The notes under the pieces: model-generated
What the model was told of the DNA's origin: nothing
The model's database searches: none
What the model saw: the letters and a program-made list of their open reading frames with translations, nothing else
Assembly (NCBI GenBank): GCA_018857735.1
Contig: JABMCL010000660.1
Location: 232,001 to 296,000, forward strand
Source: Alviniconcha marisindica
Taxonomy: Eukaryota; Mollusca; Gastropoda; Provannidae
Direction: 5' to 3'
DNA: 64,000 nt
Shown here: in pieces, positions 1 to 13,110 of the stretch
How the letters are laid out: every line of letters starts with the position of its first letter
How positions within the stretch are numbered: the first letter of the stretch is position 1
Translations under genes and position numbers: made by a program

Positions 1-1590
1 CCAAGAGGAAAATGTCATGTCAGTAATACACTGTAGCGGTACAAGACGGCGACATGCTAACTGTAGTGAATACCCTGTGCCGGGTCAAACGGACGAAAAC
101 AAGAGGAAAATGTCATATCAGTAATACACTGTAGCGGCACAAGACGGCGACATACCGAACTGCTGTGAAGATCTTATGCTCAAGAGGGAACAAAGAGGAA
201 TAGGTCATGTGAGTGGTACATTCCAGCGGTAAGAGACCGCGACATGCTGAACTGCAGTGAAGATCCTGGGCTCAAAAGGGAACTGAAAAGGAATAGGTCA
301 TGTGAGTGGTACATTCTAGCGGCAAGAGACCGCGACATGCTGAACTGCAGTGAAGATCCTGTGCTCAAAAGGGATTTGAGAAGGAATAGGTCATGTGAGT
401 GGTACATTCCAGCGGCAAGAGACCGCGACATGCTGAACTGCAGTGAAGATCCTGTGCTCAAAAGGGAACAAAGAGGAATAGGTCATGTGAGTGGTACATT
501 CCAGCGGTAAGAGACCGCGACATGCTGAACTGCAGTGAAGATCCTGTGCTCAAAAGGGAACTGAAAAAGGGAAAAGGTCATGTGAGTGGTACATTCTAGC
601 GGCAAGAGACCGCGACATGCTGAACTGCAGTGAAGATCCTGTGCTCAAAAGGGAACTTAGAAGGAATAGGTCATGTGAGTGGTACATTCTAGCGGCAAGA
701 GACCGCGACATGCTGAACTGCAGTGAAGATCCTGTGCTCAAAAGGGAACTAGAAGGAATAGGTCATGTGAGTGGTACATTCAGCGGTAAGAGACCGCGAC
801 ATGCTGAACTAAGGTCATGTGGATGTGAGTACATTCCAGCGGCAAGAGACCGCGACATGCTGAACTGCAGTGAAGATCCTGTGCTCAAAAGGGATTTGAG
901 AAGGAATAGGTCATGTGAGTGGTACATTCCAGCGGCAAGAGACCGCGACATGCTGAACTGCAGTGAAGATCCTGTGCTCAAAAGGGAACTGAGAAGGAAT
1001 AGGTCATGTGATTGGTACATTCTAGCGGCAAGAGACCGCGACATGCTGAACTGCAGTGAAGATCCTGTGCTCAAAAGGGAACTTAGAAGGAATAGGTCAT
1101 GTGAGTGGTACATTCTAGCGGCAAGAGACCGCGACATGCTGAACTGCAGTGAAGATCCTGTGCTCAAAAGGGAACTGAGAAGGAATAGGTCATGTGAGTG
1201 GTACATTCTAGCGGCAAGAGACCGCGACATGCTGAACTGCAGTGAAGATCCTGTGCTCAAAAGGGAACTGAGAAGAATAGGTCATGTGAGTGGTACATTC
1301 CAGCGGTAAGAGACCGCGACATGCTGAACTGCAGTGAAGATCCTGTGCTCAAAAGGGAACTGAGAAGGAATAGGTCATGGAGTGGTACATTCCAGCGGCA
1401 AGAGACCGCGACATGCTGAACTGCAGTGAAGATCCTGTGCTCAAAAGGGAACTGAGAAGGAATAGGTCATGTGAGTGGTACATTCTAGCGACAAGAGACC
1501 GCGACATGCTGAACTGCAGTGAAGATCCTGTGCTCAAAAGGGAACTGAGAAGGAATAGGTCATGTGAGTGGTACATTCTAGCGGCACAAG
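1..1590. repeat. 93-bp minisatellite array, about 17 copies
   Basis: A tandem array with a 93-bp unit that contains the landmarks ctgaactgcagtgaagatcc and ggtcatgtgagtggtacatt. The first 180 bases are diverged edge copies; most internal units differ at only a few sites. Because 93 is 3 x 31, many neighbouring units stay open in the same frame on both strands. The plus-strand unit begins MLNCSEDPVLKREL and the minus-strand unit begins MSTGSSLQFSMSRSL. Some units carry small indels (for example near 760-830) that break the frames. The array ends in gcacaagacggcgagagagg near 1590. It is not recognised as a gene. Confidence 0.95.
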
Positions 1591-1715
1591 ACGGCGAGAG
1601 AGGGTGCGAATAAAGAAGAATAAGCCGAGTGAGTGATGAAGTCTAGTTTGTACATTTGAATAGGGGTCGAGATTCGACTGGACGGGAAATGAAACTTTGT
1701 TCTCTCTCTTCTCTC

Positions 1716-1759
<44 letters not shown>

Positions 1760-2569
1760 CTTGTCGTACCGAGTTAAAAACATCAACAACAAAATCAACA
1801 ACGACAACAAAAACAGCAGCAACAACAATGACAACAAAAGTAGCAACAACAACGACGACAACGACAGCAAAAACCAGCAACAAAACATAGAGCATATAGA
1901 CAGAAATAAACGATAACAAATTATGAAGAGCCTACTTACTATCAGATGAAGACGTAACGACAAATTTGTCAGCCGAGTTGAAAGATCAGTTTTTAAACGC
2001 ACGATCAAAGCGCGCGAGGACCTCGGCGCTTAAAAGTCGTAAAGCTTCATGGCAATCGGTGAGAAAGTTCTCGCCCTCGAGCGAGCGATCTTAAATTGAA
2101 ACTTCCCCTTGAATTAAGATAAAAACTCTAGTCATGGCCGCTTGGCATTGACTGGAGTTTTCCAATTTTACCAGAGACAGTGTGATACGAGTGCTTCTAC
2201 GTTGAGTCTGGTCTGTTTTCAGGAAATCTTAAATGTGCTCTGGTGCCACGCCGTCTGAGAAGCGAAGCTTGCAAAACGCCTTGTATTCTGCATCAAAGGT
2301 TTAACAGCCGAATGGCAAGATTGCGCCGTAGACAAGGTAAATACTAGGTAGGGCACAGGTGATAGAGGTAAACTGAATCCTGTGATAGAACGGGATTCAA
2401 CCCTAATTCGTGTGAAGAGTTCAATGCGTACAAAGAGGAAGAGAACGAGAAGGTAGACGTAGAAGAAGCAGAAGAAGAAGAAAAAGAAAGAGAACAAAAA
2501 AGAAAACGAAGAAGGAGAAACGACCACACAGAACTGTTATTAACTCGTGACACGTATTCCCACAGTGTT
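1591..2569. other. Unassigned spacer with a (CT)n tract
   Basis: A (CT)n microsatellite lies at about 1719-1756, followed by an A/C-rich stretch of AAC/ACA triplets to about 1910. The remainder is ordinary mixed sequence. I see no supported gene here; the open frames around 1580-2010 are low-complexity translations of the CT and ACA tracts. Confidence 0.6.
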
Positions 2570-4260
2570 TGGGAGAACGAACAGTGTAGAACTGCTGTAG
2601 ACTCGCAACAAGTATTCCACCAGGACTGAGAGGACGCAGCTGCGACAGAACTCTCATTGACTCGCAACAAGGACTAAGGGGGGGGGGGGGGGGATCCTGT
2701 ACAGAACTGCCGTCGACTCGCAACAAGTATTCCACTGACCAAGGCTGAGGGGGGAAAAAGAAAAGAAAAAAAGAAAAGAAAAAGGGAAAAAAAGAAAAAA
2801 AGCTATACTCGGAACTGTCGTCTACTCGCAACAAGTATTCCACTAAGGCTGGGAAAAACAACTATATGGAACTGCCGTCTACTCGCAACAAGTATCCCAA
2901 TAGGACTGGGAAGAAACGCCTATACAGAGCTCTCGTCGACTCGCAACAAGTATCCCACTGACCAACGCTGAGAAGAAGAAGAAGAAGAAGAAAAAGAAAG
3001 AAAAAACTATAGGGAACTGTCGTCTACTCGCAACAAGTATTCCAATAGGATTGGGGAAAAACGTCTAGATAGAGCTCTCGTCGACTCGCAAGAAGTATTC
3101 CACTAAGGCTGAGAAAAACAACTATATGGAACTGCCGTCTACTCGCAACAAGTATTCCACTAGAGCTTAGAGAAAAAGAAAAGAAAAATGAATAAAACTG
3201 CCGTCTGCTCGCAACTCTATTCCACCAGTAGGCCTACTGCATGGAGCTCTCGTCGACTAGCAACAAGTATTCCACCAGGACGAAGATGAAACAACTGTAC
3301 AGAGCTCTCGTCGACTAGCAACAAGTAACCTATTCCACCAGGACGGAGAAAAAACAACTGTACAGAGCTCTCGTCGACTAGCAACAAGTATTCCACCAGG
3401 ACGGAGAAGAAACAACTAGCTCTCGTCGACTAGCAACAAGTATTCCACCAGGACGGAGAAGAAACAACTAGCTTTTGTCGACTAGCAACAAGTATTCCAC
3501 CAGGACGGAGAAGAAACAACTAGCTCTCGTCGACTAGCAACAAGTATTCCACCAGGACGGAGAAGAACCAACTGTACAGAGCTCTCGTCGACTAGCAACA
3601 AGTAACCTATTCCACCAGGACGGAGAAAAAACAACTGTACAGAGCTCTCGTCGACTAGCAACAAGTATTCCACCAGGACGAAGATGAAACAACTATACAG
3701 AGCTCTCGTCGACTAGCAACAAGTATTCCACCAGGACGAAGATGAAACAACTGTACAGAGCTCTCGTCGACTAGCAACAAGTATTCCACCAGGACGAAGA
3801 TGAAACAACTGTACAGAGCTCTCGTCGACTAGCAACAAGTAACCTATTCCACCAGGACGGAGGAAAAAAACTGTACAGAGCTCTCGTCGACTAGCAACAA
3901 GTATTCCACCAGGACGGAGAAGAAACAACTAGCTCTCGTCGACTAGCAACAAGTATTCCACCAGGACGGAGAAGAACCAACTGTACAGAGCTCTCGTCGA
4001 CTAGCAACTCGTATGCCACCAGGACGGAGAAGAAACAACTGTACAGAGCTCTCGTCGACTAGCAACAAGTAACCTATTCCACCAGGACGGAGAAAAAACA
4101 ACTGTACAGGGCTCTCGTCGACTAGCAACAAGCATTCCATCAGAACAGCTATACAGAGCTCTTGTCGACTAGCAACAAGCATTCCATCAGAACGGAGAAA
4201 AAACAACTATATGGTTATAGAGTTGTCGTCGGCTCGTAGCAAATACTCCACGGGGCCAGT
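2570..4260. repeat. About 58-bp minisatellite array
   Basis: A tandem array whose clean units (3250-4200) carry ctcgtcgactagcaacaagt, then attccaccaggacggag and an aacaactgtacag segment. The common unit is 58 bp; variants of about 50 bp lack the tgtacag segment and variants of about 64 bp carry an extra aacctattcc piece. The left half (2570-3240) is more diverged, with tcgactcgcaacaagtattc cores separated by purine-rich A/G inserts and a poly-G run near 2679. Minus-strand frames reading the array (VEYLLLVDESSVQL-like) are a by-product of the repeat. Confidence 0.93.
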
Positions 4261-4374
4261 CGATGTTTTAGGACATTAATTTTGATCATTAATATCCTCG
4301 CACCAGCCAACCCCCGTCACCTCTCTAAACCCCATTTATTAATTAATGCCCACGATCATTTCGATATGACTGAT

Positions 4375-4545
4375 TTTGCATTGTTGTTGTTGATCGCTTT
4401 TATACAGCGGTATTACCTGCTCTCGAGCAGGCTCACGGCGCTCTTGTCGCAGGTAATTCTAAATGAGTCACTAGCCTTTCACAGCGCGGTTTCAGTGAAC
4501 ATCCATCGAAGTGGTGCATACTTACATGGCTATATAGTAGGGAGC
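4375..4545 (-). repeat. Truncated copy of the tRNA-derived SINE tail
   Basis: The segment gatcgcttttatacagcggtattacctgctctcgagcaggctcac, then gcctttcacagcg and atccatcgaagtggtgcatactta, matches in order the left part of the element at 28500-28980. It also matches the reverse complement of the tail at 11530-11670. The tRNA-like head is absent, so this is a truncated copy in minus orientation. Confidence 0.7.
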
Positions 4546-4615
4546 CATGGTCGTCATTCTGATCGTAATTGTTTGTTCGCTAGTGGAGAGGTACCATTTT
4601 GGTGGCTAATATAAA

Positions 4616-6060
<1,445 letters not shown>

Positions 6061-6270
6061 CTCCTAATCAGCCGTAAGCGCCGTGGAGCAGAAAGCTAAT
6101 TGGAGCCAGCTGCCCACTGACGCTGTTGTTACGCTAATGTCCACCGCTACGCTAATGGAACTGGTTTCAAAGGCGACGCTGGGGACTTGAAACTTCTGAG
6201 AGACGGGGTGGAGCGCATATGGGCTTTTCCGAGCGCCTAGATACCATCTTGAACTGGACTGTCGCCTACG

Positions 6271-6393
6271 GTAACTCTCGCCTGGCATGCGTGTAAATAC
6301 AAGGTACATAAACTCCACCAGAGGTACATTGAGGATGTACCTCTGGTGGAGTTTATGTACCCTGTATTTACACGCATGCCAGGTGAGAGTTAC
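6271..6393. repeat. Near-perfect palindrome, 59-bp arms
   Basis: The left arm at 6271-6329 and right arm at 6335-6393 are reverse complements with two mismatches, around a 5-base loop (tgagg). The core of each arm is gtacataaactccaccagag. A third partial copy in the right-arm sense follows at 6394-6416. A diverged copy of one arm (taaatacaagatagctaaac, then tccacca) occurs near 7378-7404. This could be a foldback/MITE-like element or a cruciform-forming inverted duplication. Confidence 0.92.
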
Positions 6394-6419
6394 CATGTAC
6401 CTCTGGTGGAGTTTATGCA

Positions 6420-7590
6420 CTCAGGTGACTCAGGTCTTTGTTGTTATGCTTGTGTTGCGTATTTCGAGCGCTAATTAACTCCCTTGTTTGTTGATTCTAT
6501 TGCAAGAGCTCGGCCTTATATTCTAGCCAACTGCGTAAACGGCCTCAACAAGCACAGCGTACGCGGTACTATTCCGACTTCAGTATTTACCGCCACCCGC
6601 CCACCCCCCACCCCTCCCTCGCATCTCTCTCTTTCTGACGATAACTCACTCTCTGACAATAAAAGCACAAAATAGACAAGGCTCTGAGTTCTGCTGGAGA
6701 CCCCAACCGTGGCATGGCATAAAACGTCGCCCACACCCAGTGGCAACATCTTTCTTCTAGATCTAGTGTTCCGTTTTTTGCTGCATCTGCATTTCGTTCA
6801 GGCCTCCTATCTGCAGTCGCCGTCCAACCACCTACCTCGGATCCCATCAGCTTTTAGCATTCACTGTCTCCCCCCCCCCCTCTTCCCCCCCCCCCCCTCC
6901 CCCCCCGCCTTTGCCCGGCCTTACCCCCCGCCACCCCCTCCACACGCTCCATTCCCTCTCCCTGCCCTCTGTGGTTTCGAGCGGGAGGTTATATATTGTT
7001 CAATCTTTCTTTCTTTATCGCTTTTGTTTCTTTCTTTCTTTCTGGGGACTGGGATGGATGGAATTATGGGTAGGCAGAAATATAATGATTTTTCTTTTCT
7101 TTGTATATTGCTGCTTCTCATACGGCACATGTACATTATATTTGTGTGTGTGTGTGTGTGCATCTATACACTGTTAGTTGTTATATATGTATTACTTTCG
7201 TGAACATGTTAGAATAGATTTTTTTTTATAGATTTTTTCTCTCTCTGAGATTTGATGACAATCAATTAATAAAGAGATCCGCGTCCACTGAACGACTACC
7301 ACAACACAGAGACACACTGACACGGCAACAGAGACCTGAATCGCCTACCGCAACAGTGTTACGGACCTGGCATCAGAGTAAATACAAGATAGCTAAACTC
7401 CACCAACGTCGCAATCTCACACACGAAGTCTTGTTCAAAAAAAAAAGCGCATTGCAGCAACAACAAAAACTACCCGCACCCCCCCCCCCCCCCCCCCCGC
7501 CCTCCACACCACAGTAAAAGAGAAAAGAAATGACACAGTACTTTCTGAGCGCCAACACTATTGAATCTGTTATATAAGAATGTGAGATTT

Positions 7591-7637
<47 letters not shown>

Positions 7638-7980
7638 TCGACAACAACAACAACAAATCTGCTAATCCGCTGCCATAGTGTTGGGTGGGTTTTTCTTTTT
7701 TCTTTTCTTTTTTACTCATTTTCTTTGTGTTTTTTCTTTCTTTTCTTTTTTACCTCCTTCTTCTTTTTTCCCTTTTTCTTTCCTTCTTTTTTTTTCTTTT
7801 TCTTTCTTTCTTGGCTTTCTGAGCTGGAACGTTGCGTACCACTTTAACTTGCACTCAGTGTTATCACGACAAACTTCAATTCTTCAGTGAACAGCTTTCT
7901 CAGGACCCTGGCGGAGGGCGCTGCAGGCCGAATCCTGTGAAGAATGGCTACAGGTAAGTGTAACAAGTGAGTGGGGTCTA
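6420..7980. other. Low-complexity spacer, no supported gene
   Basis: The spacer is rich in poly-C (6870-6905, 7480-7499), poly-T/CT (7688-7815) and a (CA)n at about 7594-7635. A short atggctacaggtaagt stretch at 7943 looks like a start codon followed by a consensus 5' splice site, but nothing downstream confirms an exon. Confidence 0.6.
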
Positions 7981-8164
7981 GCTAGGTAGGGTGGTTTGAC
8001 GTCAGCGGCAGGGGTCGATGAGTTATCTGCGCTGTCGACACAGGGGCGGGCAGAGGGCGCTGCCTGCTGACATCAAAGGGGCCGGCGAGTGGGACCGTAG
8101 CGGAAGAAATTGGCCGTCGAGAAGCAGGGGGGAGCACCGCTTGCAAAGTCTTCGATCCCCAGCG

Positions 8165-8194
8165 CGGTTCGTTGTGTGTGTGTGCGTGTGCGTG

Positions 8195-8226
<32 letters not shown>

Positions 8227-8269
8227 TACGAGCGCGTGCATGTGTGCGTGCGTGCGTGCTGGCAACGGG

Positions 8270-8326
<57 letters not shown>

Positions 8327-8371
8327 GCACGCACACACAGACAGAGCGTGCGAGCGTGCGCGTGCGCGTGC

Positions 8372-8425
<54 letters not shown>

Positions 8426-8468
8426 TGGTGCGTGCGTGCGTGCGTGTGTTTGTGTGTGTGTGCCGGTA

Positions 8469-8526
<58 letters not shown>

Positions 8527-8576
8527 GCGCGTGCGTGCGTGCGTGCGTGTGTGTGTGTCTGTCTGTGTGTACGTGC

Positions 8577-8646
<70 letters not shown>

Positions 8647-8651
8647 TGCCA
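8165..8651. repeat. Compound microsatellite inside a large inverted repeat
   Basis: The order is (GT/GC)n, (GA)n at about 8275-8325, (GT)n, further GTGC tracts, then (CT)n at about 8578-8642. The outer edges are exact inverted copies: tggcaacgg at 8260-8268 and ccgttgcca at 8643-8651. The (GA)n and (CT)n tracts therefore form complementary arms around a GT/GC-rich middle. Open frames of 200-265 codons in this block are repeat artefacts. Confidence 0.9.
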
Positions 8652-8789
8652 GAACTCTGGCTGGTCCTTCTCAGGCCTTCCCTTCTTCTGCGAGCCTCGT
8701 TGCCCGCACACGGCAAATCGTGCGTGGACTCGCTTGTCAGATATCCGTATGCACCGCCGTACTGATGGGGTGAACGCATTGGAGTGAAG

Positions 8790-9255
8790 TGTTCACTGAG
8801 TGGGGTCGGGGGAGAAAGGGAGGAGGGACGGGAGGGAATGAGGCGTTTACGGTGGGGTGGGGTGGGGTGGGTGGGGTGGGGGGGGGGTTGAAGGGGTTTA
8901 TGGTGTAGGGGGGTGGGGGGGGGGGGTGGCAGAGGCCGTTAAAAGGATGGGTTGGGTGGGGGTCGGTGACAAGGGGAGTAAACCAGCCTCAGCTAACCTG
9001 CACTGGAGTGGGACAAGATGAGTGCCATCAATTACATCAAGTAGGTGCTGCTCTCCCACTGCAGTCCGATAGGTAATTCAGCTCCTCGTCTCAACGAGTT
9101 CAGTCTATCGGACAGTGGGCAGATAGTTATGGCCCGAGCCGGGGGAGGCTCTGAAGATGAATGGGAGCTGGGGCGGTTCAATGAACGCCACCCAGGAGGA
9201 CTCTTGACCTACACCGACGGCGACCGCGACCGCGACTGCACGGCCACCAGCCTGA
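8790..9255. other. G-rich spacer, no supported gene
   Basis: A poly-G/GGGGT tract occupies 8845-8935. At 9017 the sequence atgagtgccatcaattacat is followed by caagtaggt, which could be a start codon with a short exon and a donor site, but no partner exon is visible. The stretch 9195-9255 already contains diverged pieces of the downstream array's longer unit (ccagcctgacctgacctcac). Confidence 0.5.
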
Positions 9256-9257
9256 CC

Positions 9258-10255
9258 TGACCTCACGGCCAGGACAAACCAACAGTCACCCCGCGGCCTG
9301 GACAAACCAGCAGTTACCATATGGCCAGGACAAACCAACTGTCACCCCATGGCCAGGACAAACCAACAGTCACCCCACGGCCAGGACAAACCAACAGTCA
9401 CCTCATGGCCAGGACAAACCAGCAGTTACCTTATAGCCAGGACAAACCAACAGTCACCCCATGGCCAGGACAAACCAACAGTCATCCCACGGCCAGGACA
9501 AACCAACAGTCACCTCAACGCCAGGACAAACCAACAGTCACAAACCAACAGTCAACTCATGGCCAGAACAAACCAACAGTCACCTCACGGCCAGGACAAA
9601 CCAACAGTTACCCCATGGCCAGGACAAACCAATAGTCACCTCGTGGCCAGAACAAACCAAAAGTCACCTCGTGGCCAGGACAAACCAATAGTCGTCCCAT
9701 GGCCAGGACAAACATGCAGTTACCCTATGGCCAGGACAAACCAACAGTCACCCCACGACCAGGACAAACCAACAGTCACCCCACGGCCAGGACAAACCAA
9801 GAGTCACAAACCAACAATCACCCCGCGGCCAAGACAAACCAACAGTCACCCCACGGCCAGGACAAACCAACAGTCACCCCATGGCCATGGCAAACCAACA
9901 GTCACCCCACGGCCAGGACAAACCAACAGTCACCCCGCGGCCAGGACAAACCAAGTCACCCCGCGGCCAGGACAAACCAAAAGTCACCCCGCGGCCAGGA
10001 CAAACCAACAGTCACCCCGCGGCTAGGACAAACCAACAATCACCCCACGGCCAGGACAAACCAACAGTCACCCCGCGGCCAGGACAAACCAACAGTCACC
10101 CCACGGCCAGGACAAACCAACAGTCACCCCACGGCCAGGACAAACCAACAGTCACCCCGCGGCCAGGACAAACCAACAGTCACCTCATATGGTCAGAACA
10201 AAACCAACAGTCACCTCATGGTCAGGACAAAACCAACAGTCACCCCGGAACAGGC
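9258..10255. repeat. 28-bp minisatellite array, about 35 copies
   Basis: Tandem copies of a 28-bp unit built on ggccaggacaaaccaacagt followed by caccccac. The unit length is not a multiple of 3, so a single reading frame cycles through three peptides over 84 bp (ARTNQQSPHG, QDKPTVTPRP, GQTNSHPTAR). This explains the long frames here. A longer companion unit with cagactgacttgctgactgacctc follows at 10255-10390. It recurs at about 11690-11850, on the far side of the LINE and SINE insertions. Confidence 0.95.
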
Positions 10256-10389
10256 GATCTTTGAACTACAGCCAGACTGACTTGCTGACTGACCTCTGAC
10301 TGACCTCACAGCCAGGACAAAACCAACGGTCACCCGAACAGACGACCGACACACCACGGCCAGACTGATTTGCTCACTTAACCTCACTT

Positions 10390-11150
10390 TATCTGTTGTC
10401 ACAGCTCAAACACGTTGTGGACACTCCCAAGCGCAAGCAGTTTTACCATGCTCATATTTCCCCTCTCCTAACCTGTGCATCTACTGTCTGGGATGGCTGT
10501 AGTGATAGCTTATTTAACAAACTTAACTCTCTTCATAGAAGAGCTGCAAATTTGATGATATCTGATTCTTCTTTAACATTGGATACAAAGGTACGGTATT
10601 TAGGGCTGCTCCCACTTAAAGAAAAGCCTATGTTCAATCAAGCTGTGTTAGTATCGAAAGCATGCAGAAATCTTGCAGCTGCGTATCTTAAACATCTTTT
10701 ATCTGTTCCAGCACTCGCACCACATACCAGTTCATAGTTATGCCCAAATCTAGAATATACCTATTTAACACTAGTTCCCCGTTTCAGTTCAGGTGCATCC
10801 CTTCGGAATTCTATTCCAACTCAAATAAAGTCATGCAATTCGATTACCAGCTTAAAAACACAGCTCCACAGATGATTCAGAAGTCAGTGGAATGTTACAG
10901 TTGATTTTTTATTTCCTGAGTTTTAATGTGTATATAATTATGCAAGTATGTTTTCCCATGTTATTAGAATATGATCCATACTCCTTTGTGTTGTTCATCA
11001 TAATGACTGTTGGTTCGCACTGATTTATTTTCATCTTCATATAAGTGATTAGGTGTTTGTAACTGTTTCAATGACAGGTTGTCCGACAGGCATTCGTGGC
11101 TACCTCTATCCCTGTGTAATAAAGTTCAGTCAGCCAGGCAGTCAGTCTCA
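10390..11150 (+). mobile_element. Non-LTR retrotransposon 3' end, RT C-terminal remnant
   Basis: The frame 10396-10737 translates to the region after the reverse-transcriptase palm of CR1/L2/Jockey-type LINEs. It contains KRKQFYHAHISPLLTCASTV and then WDGC, LHRRAANLM and YLGLLPLKEK. After a stop at 10738 the same frame still reads the family's terminal motif, SLRNSIPTQIKS then SITSLKTQLHR, ending at another stop. The copy is therefore a decayed pseudogene. A 3' untranslated part follows, with an aataaag near 11120. It is 5' truncated, with no endonuclease or RT catalytic region in the window, and lies within the 28-bp-array territory. Confidence 0.8.
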
Positions 11151-11163
11151 ACCAGGACAAATG

Positions 11164-11675
11164 AGCGGGGATAGCTCAGTGGTTAGAGCGCCGGACTCGT
11201 GATCGCCGGAAAGGTCGCGGGTTCGAGTCAATTTCTGGGCTGAAGCGGCGGAAGAATTTTCTTCTCCAAGGTCAACTTTCTGTGCTGACTTTTATTTCGG
11301 TATCCGTTTCACCCCAGTGTTACGGCAGTAGTACGTAAAAGATCCCGGTCATTCTGCCAAAAGTACAGGTAGCTACCAGCTTACCGCTAAACACGCATGC
11401 ACCCTAAGTATGTGGTTTTGCATGAAGTGACGTGACATGGTGCACAGTCGTATTGTGTACACAGAAAAGCTCCGAGACGGCAGCGGACTCGCGTGGCACC
11501 AGCCATGTAACAACCAAACAACTCTGTAAGTACACCACTTCGGTGAATATCCAAAAGTGACGCGCTGTAAAAAGCGACAGTCATTTATTTAGAATCACAT
11601 GCGACAAAAGCGCAGTGAGTCAGCCTGAGAGCGGAGACTGAATAGCGCCACATAAAAGCGATCATCATCACCTGA
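11164..11675 (+). mobile_element. tRNA-derived SINE, full-length-like copy
   Basis: The head resembles a tRNA: gcggggatagctcagtggtt, with a box A at 11172-11182 and a box B ggttcgagtc at 11220-11229. The 3' acceptor strand does not pair with the 5' end, so it is not a tRNA gene. The body continues through gctgacttttatttcgg, gtacgtaaaagatcccg and caccacttcggtgaatatcc to gcgccacataaaagcgatca. A minus-strand copy sits at 28500-28980 and a truncated one at 4375-4545. Confidence 0.82.
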
Positions 11676-12740
<1,065 letters not shown>

Positions 12741-13110
12741 GTTTGGCACTGGAAGCACTCTGTAGCTTCCATGCTCGGCGGCGGCAGCGGCCGGGTCTAC
12801 ACTACAATGGCCCCGAGCATGTAGAACCAGGAGGCGGACTGCAAAGACTGACCCGGCAACGGCAGTCCAGGGACAGACCTCTGACCGCTGCCGCGGCCGC
12901 CCAATCCATCTCGATTCACAACTCGCGCTGCCACCCGCCGCCGGCGTGGGACAAAAGGCGCAATCGATCTCGTGTTGTTGTTTCGGAAAAGCGGGAGCTT
13001 GTTTTAGCAACGCTGGCGACGAACATTAGCAATGACGTGCTTTTGAATGACGTCGGAGCGCGGCCTCGGTGAAAGTCCGGCTTTTGTCGTGATCGCCGCA
13101 CTTTTAGGGA
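12741..13110. promoter_or_regulatory. CpG-rich island, candidate promoter
   Basis: This is a locally CpG-dense, GC-rich segment (cggcggcggcagcggccggg, gctgccgcggccgcccaatc) in otherwise CpG-poor surroundings. It contains a tgacgtc CRE-like core near 13049 and a tgacgtg near 13033; ctaaaaatatactg follows near 13119. Both strands have open frames of about 110 codons, but neither resembles a known family. A promoter or first-exon region is one reading; a GC-rich repeat is another. Confidence 0.35.

Noticed and set aside
1..1590. CRISPR array interpretation of the 93-bp repeats
   Set aside because: Whole units repeat with no unique spacers, and the genome is eukaryotic.
7982..8779. Very long open frames (up to 265 codons) across the GT/GA/CT block
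   Set aside because: They translate dinucleotide repeats (HTHTHT, RERERE, SLSLSL) and exist on both strands and in several frames; there is no real protein signature.
9321..10280. Open frames of up to 225 codons rich in TNQQSPHGQDKP
   Set aside because: They are read-throughs of the 28-bp tandem repeat in all three forward frames, not a structured protein.
11164..11236. Possible functional tRNA gene
   Set aside because: Box A and box B are good, but the acceptor strands do not pair and the element continues as a 500-bp repeat with other copies; it is a SINE head.
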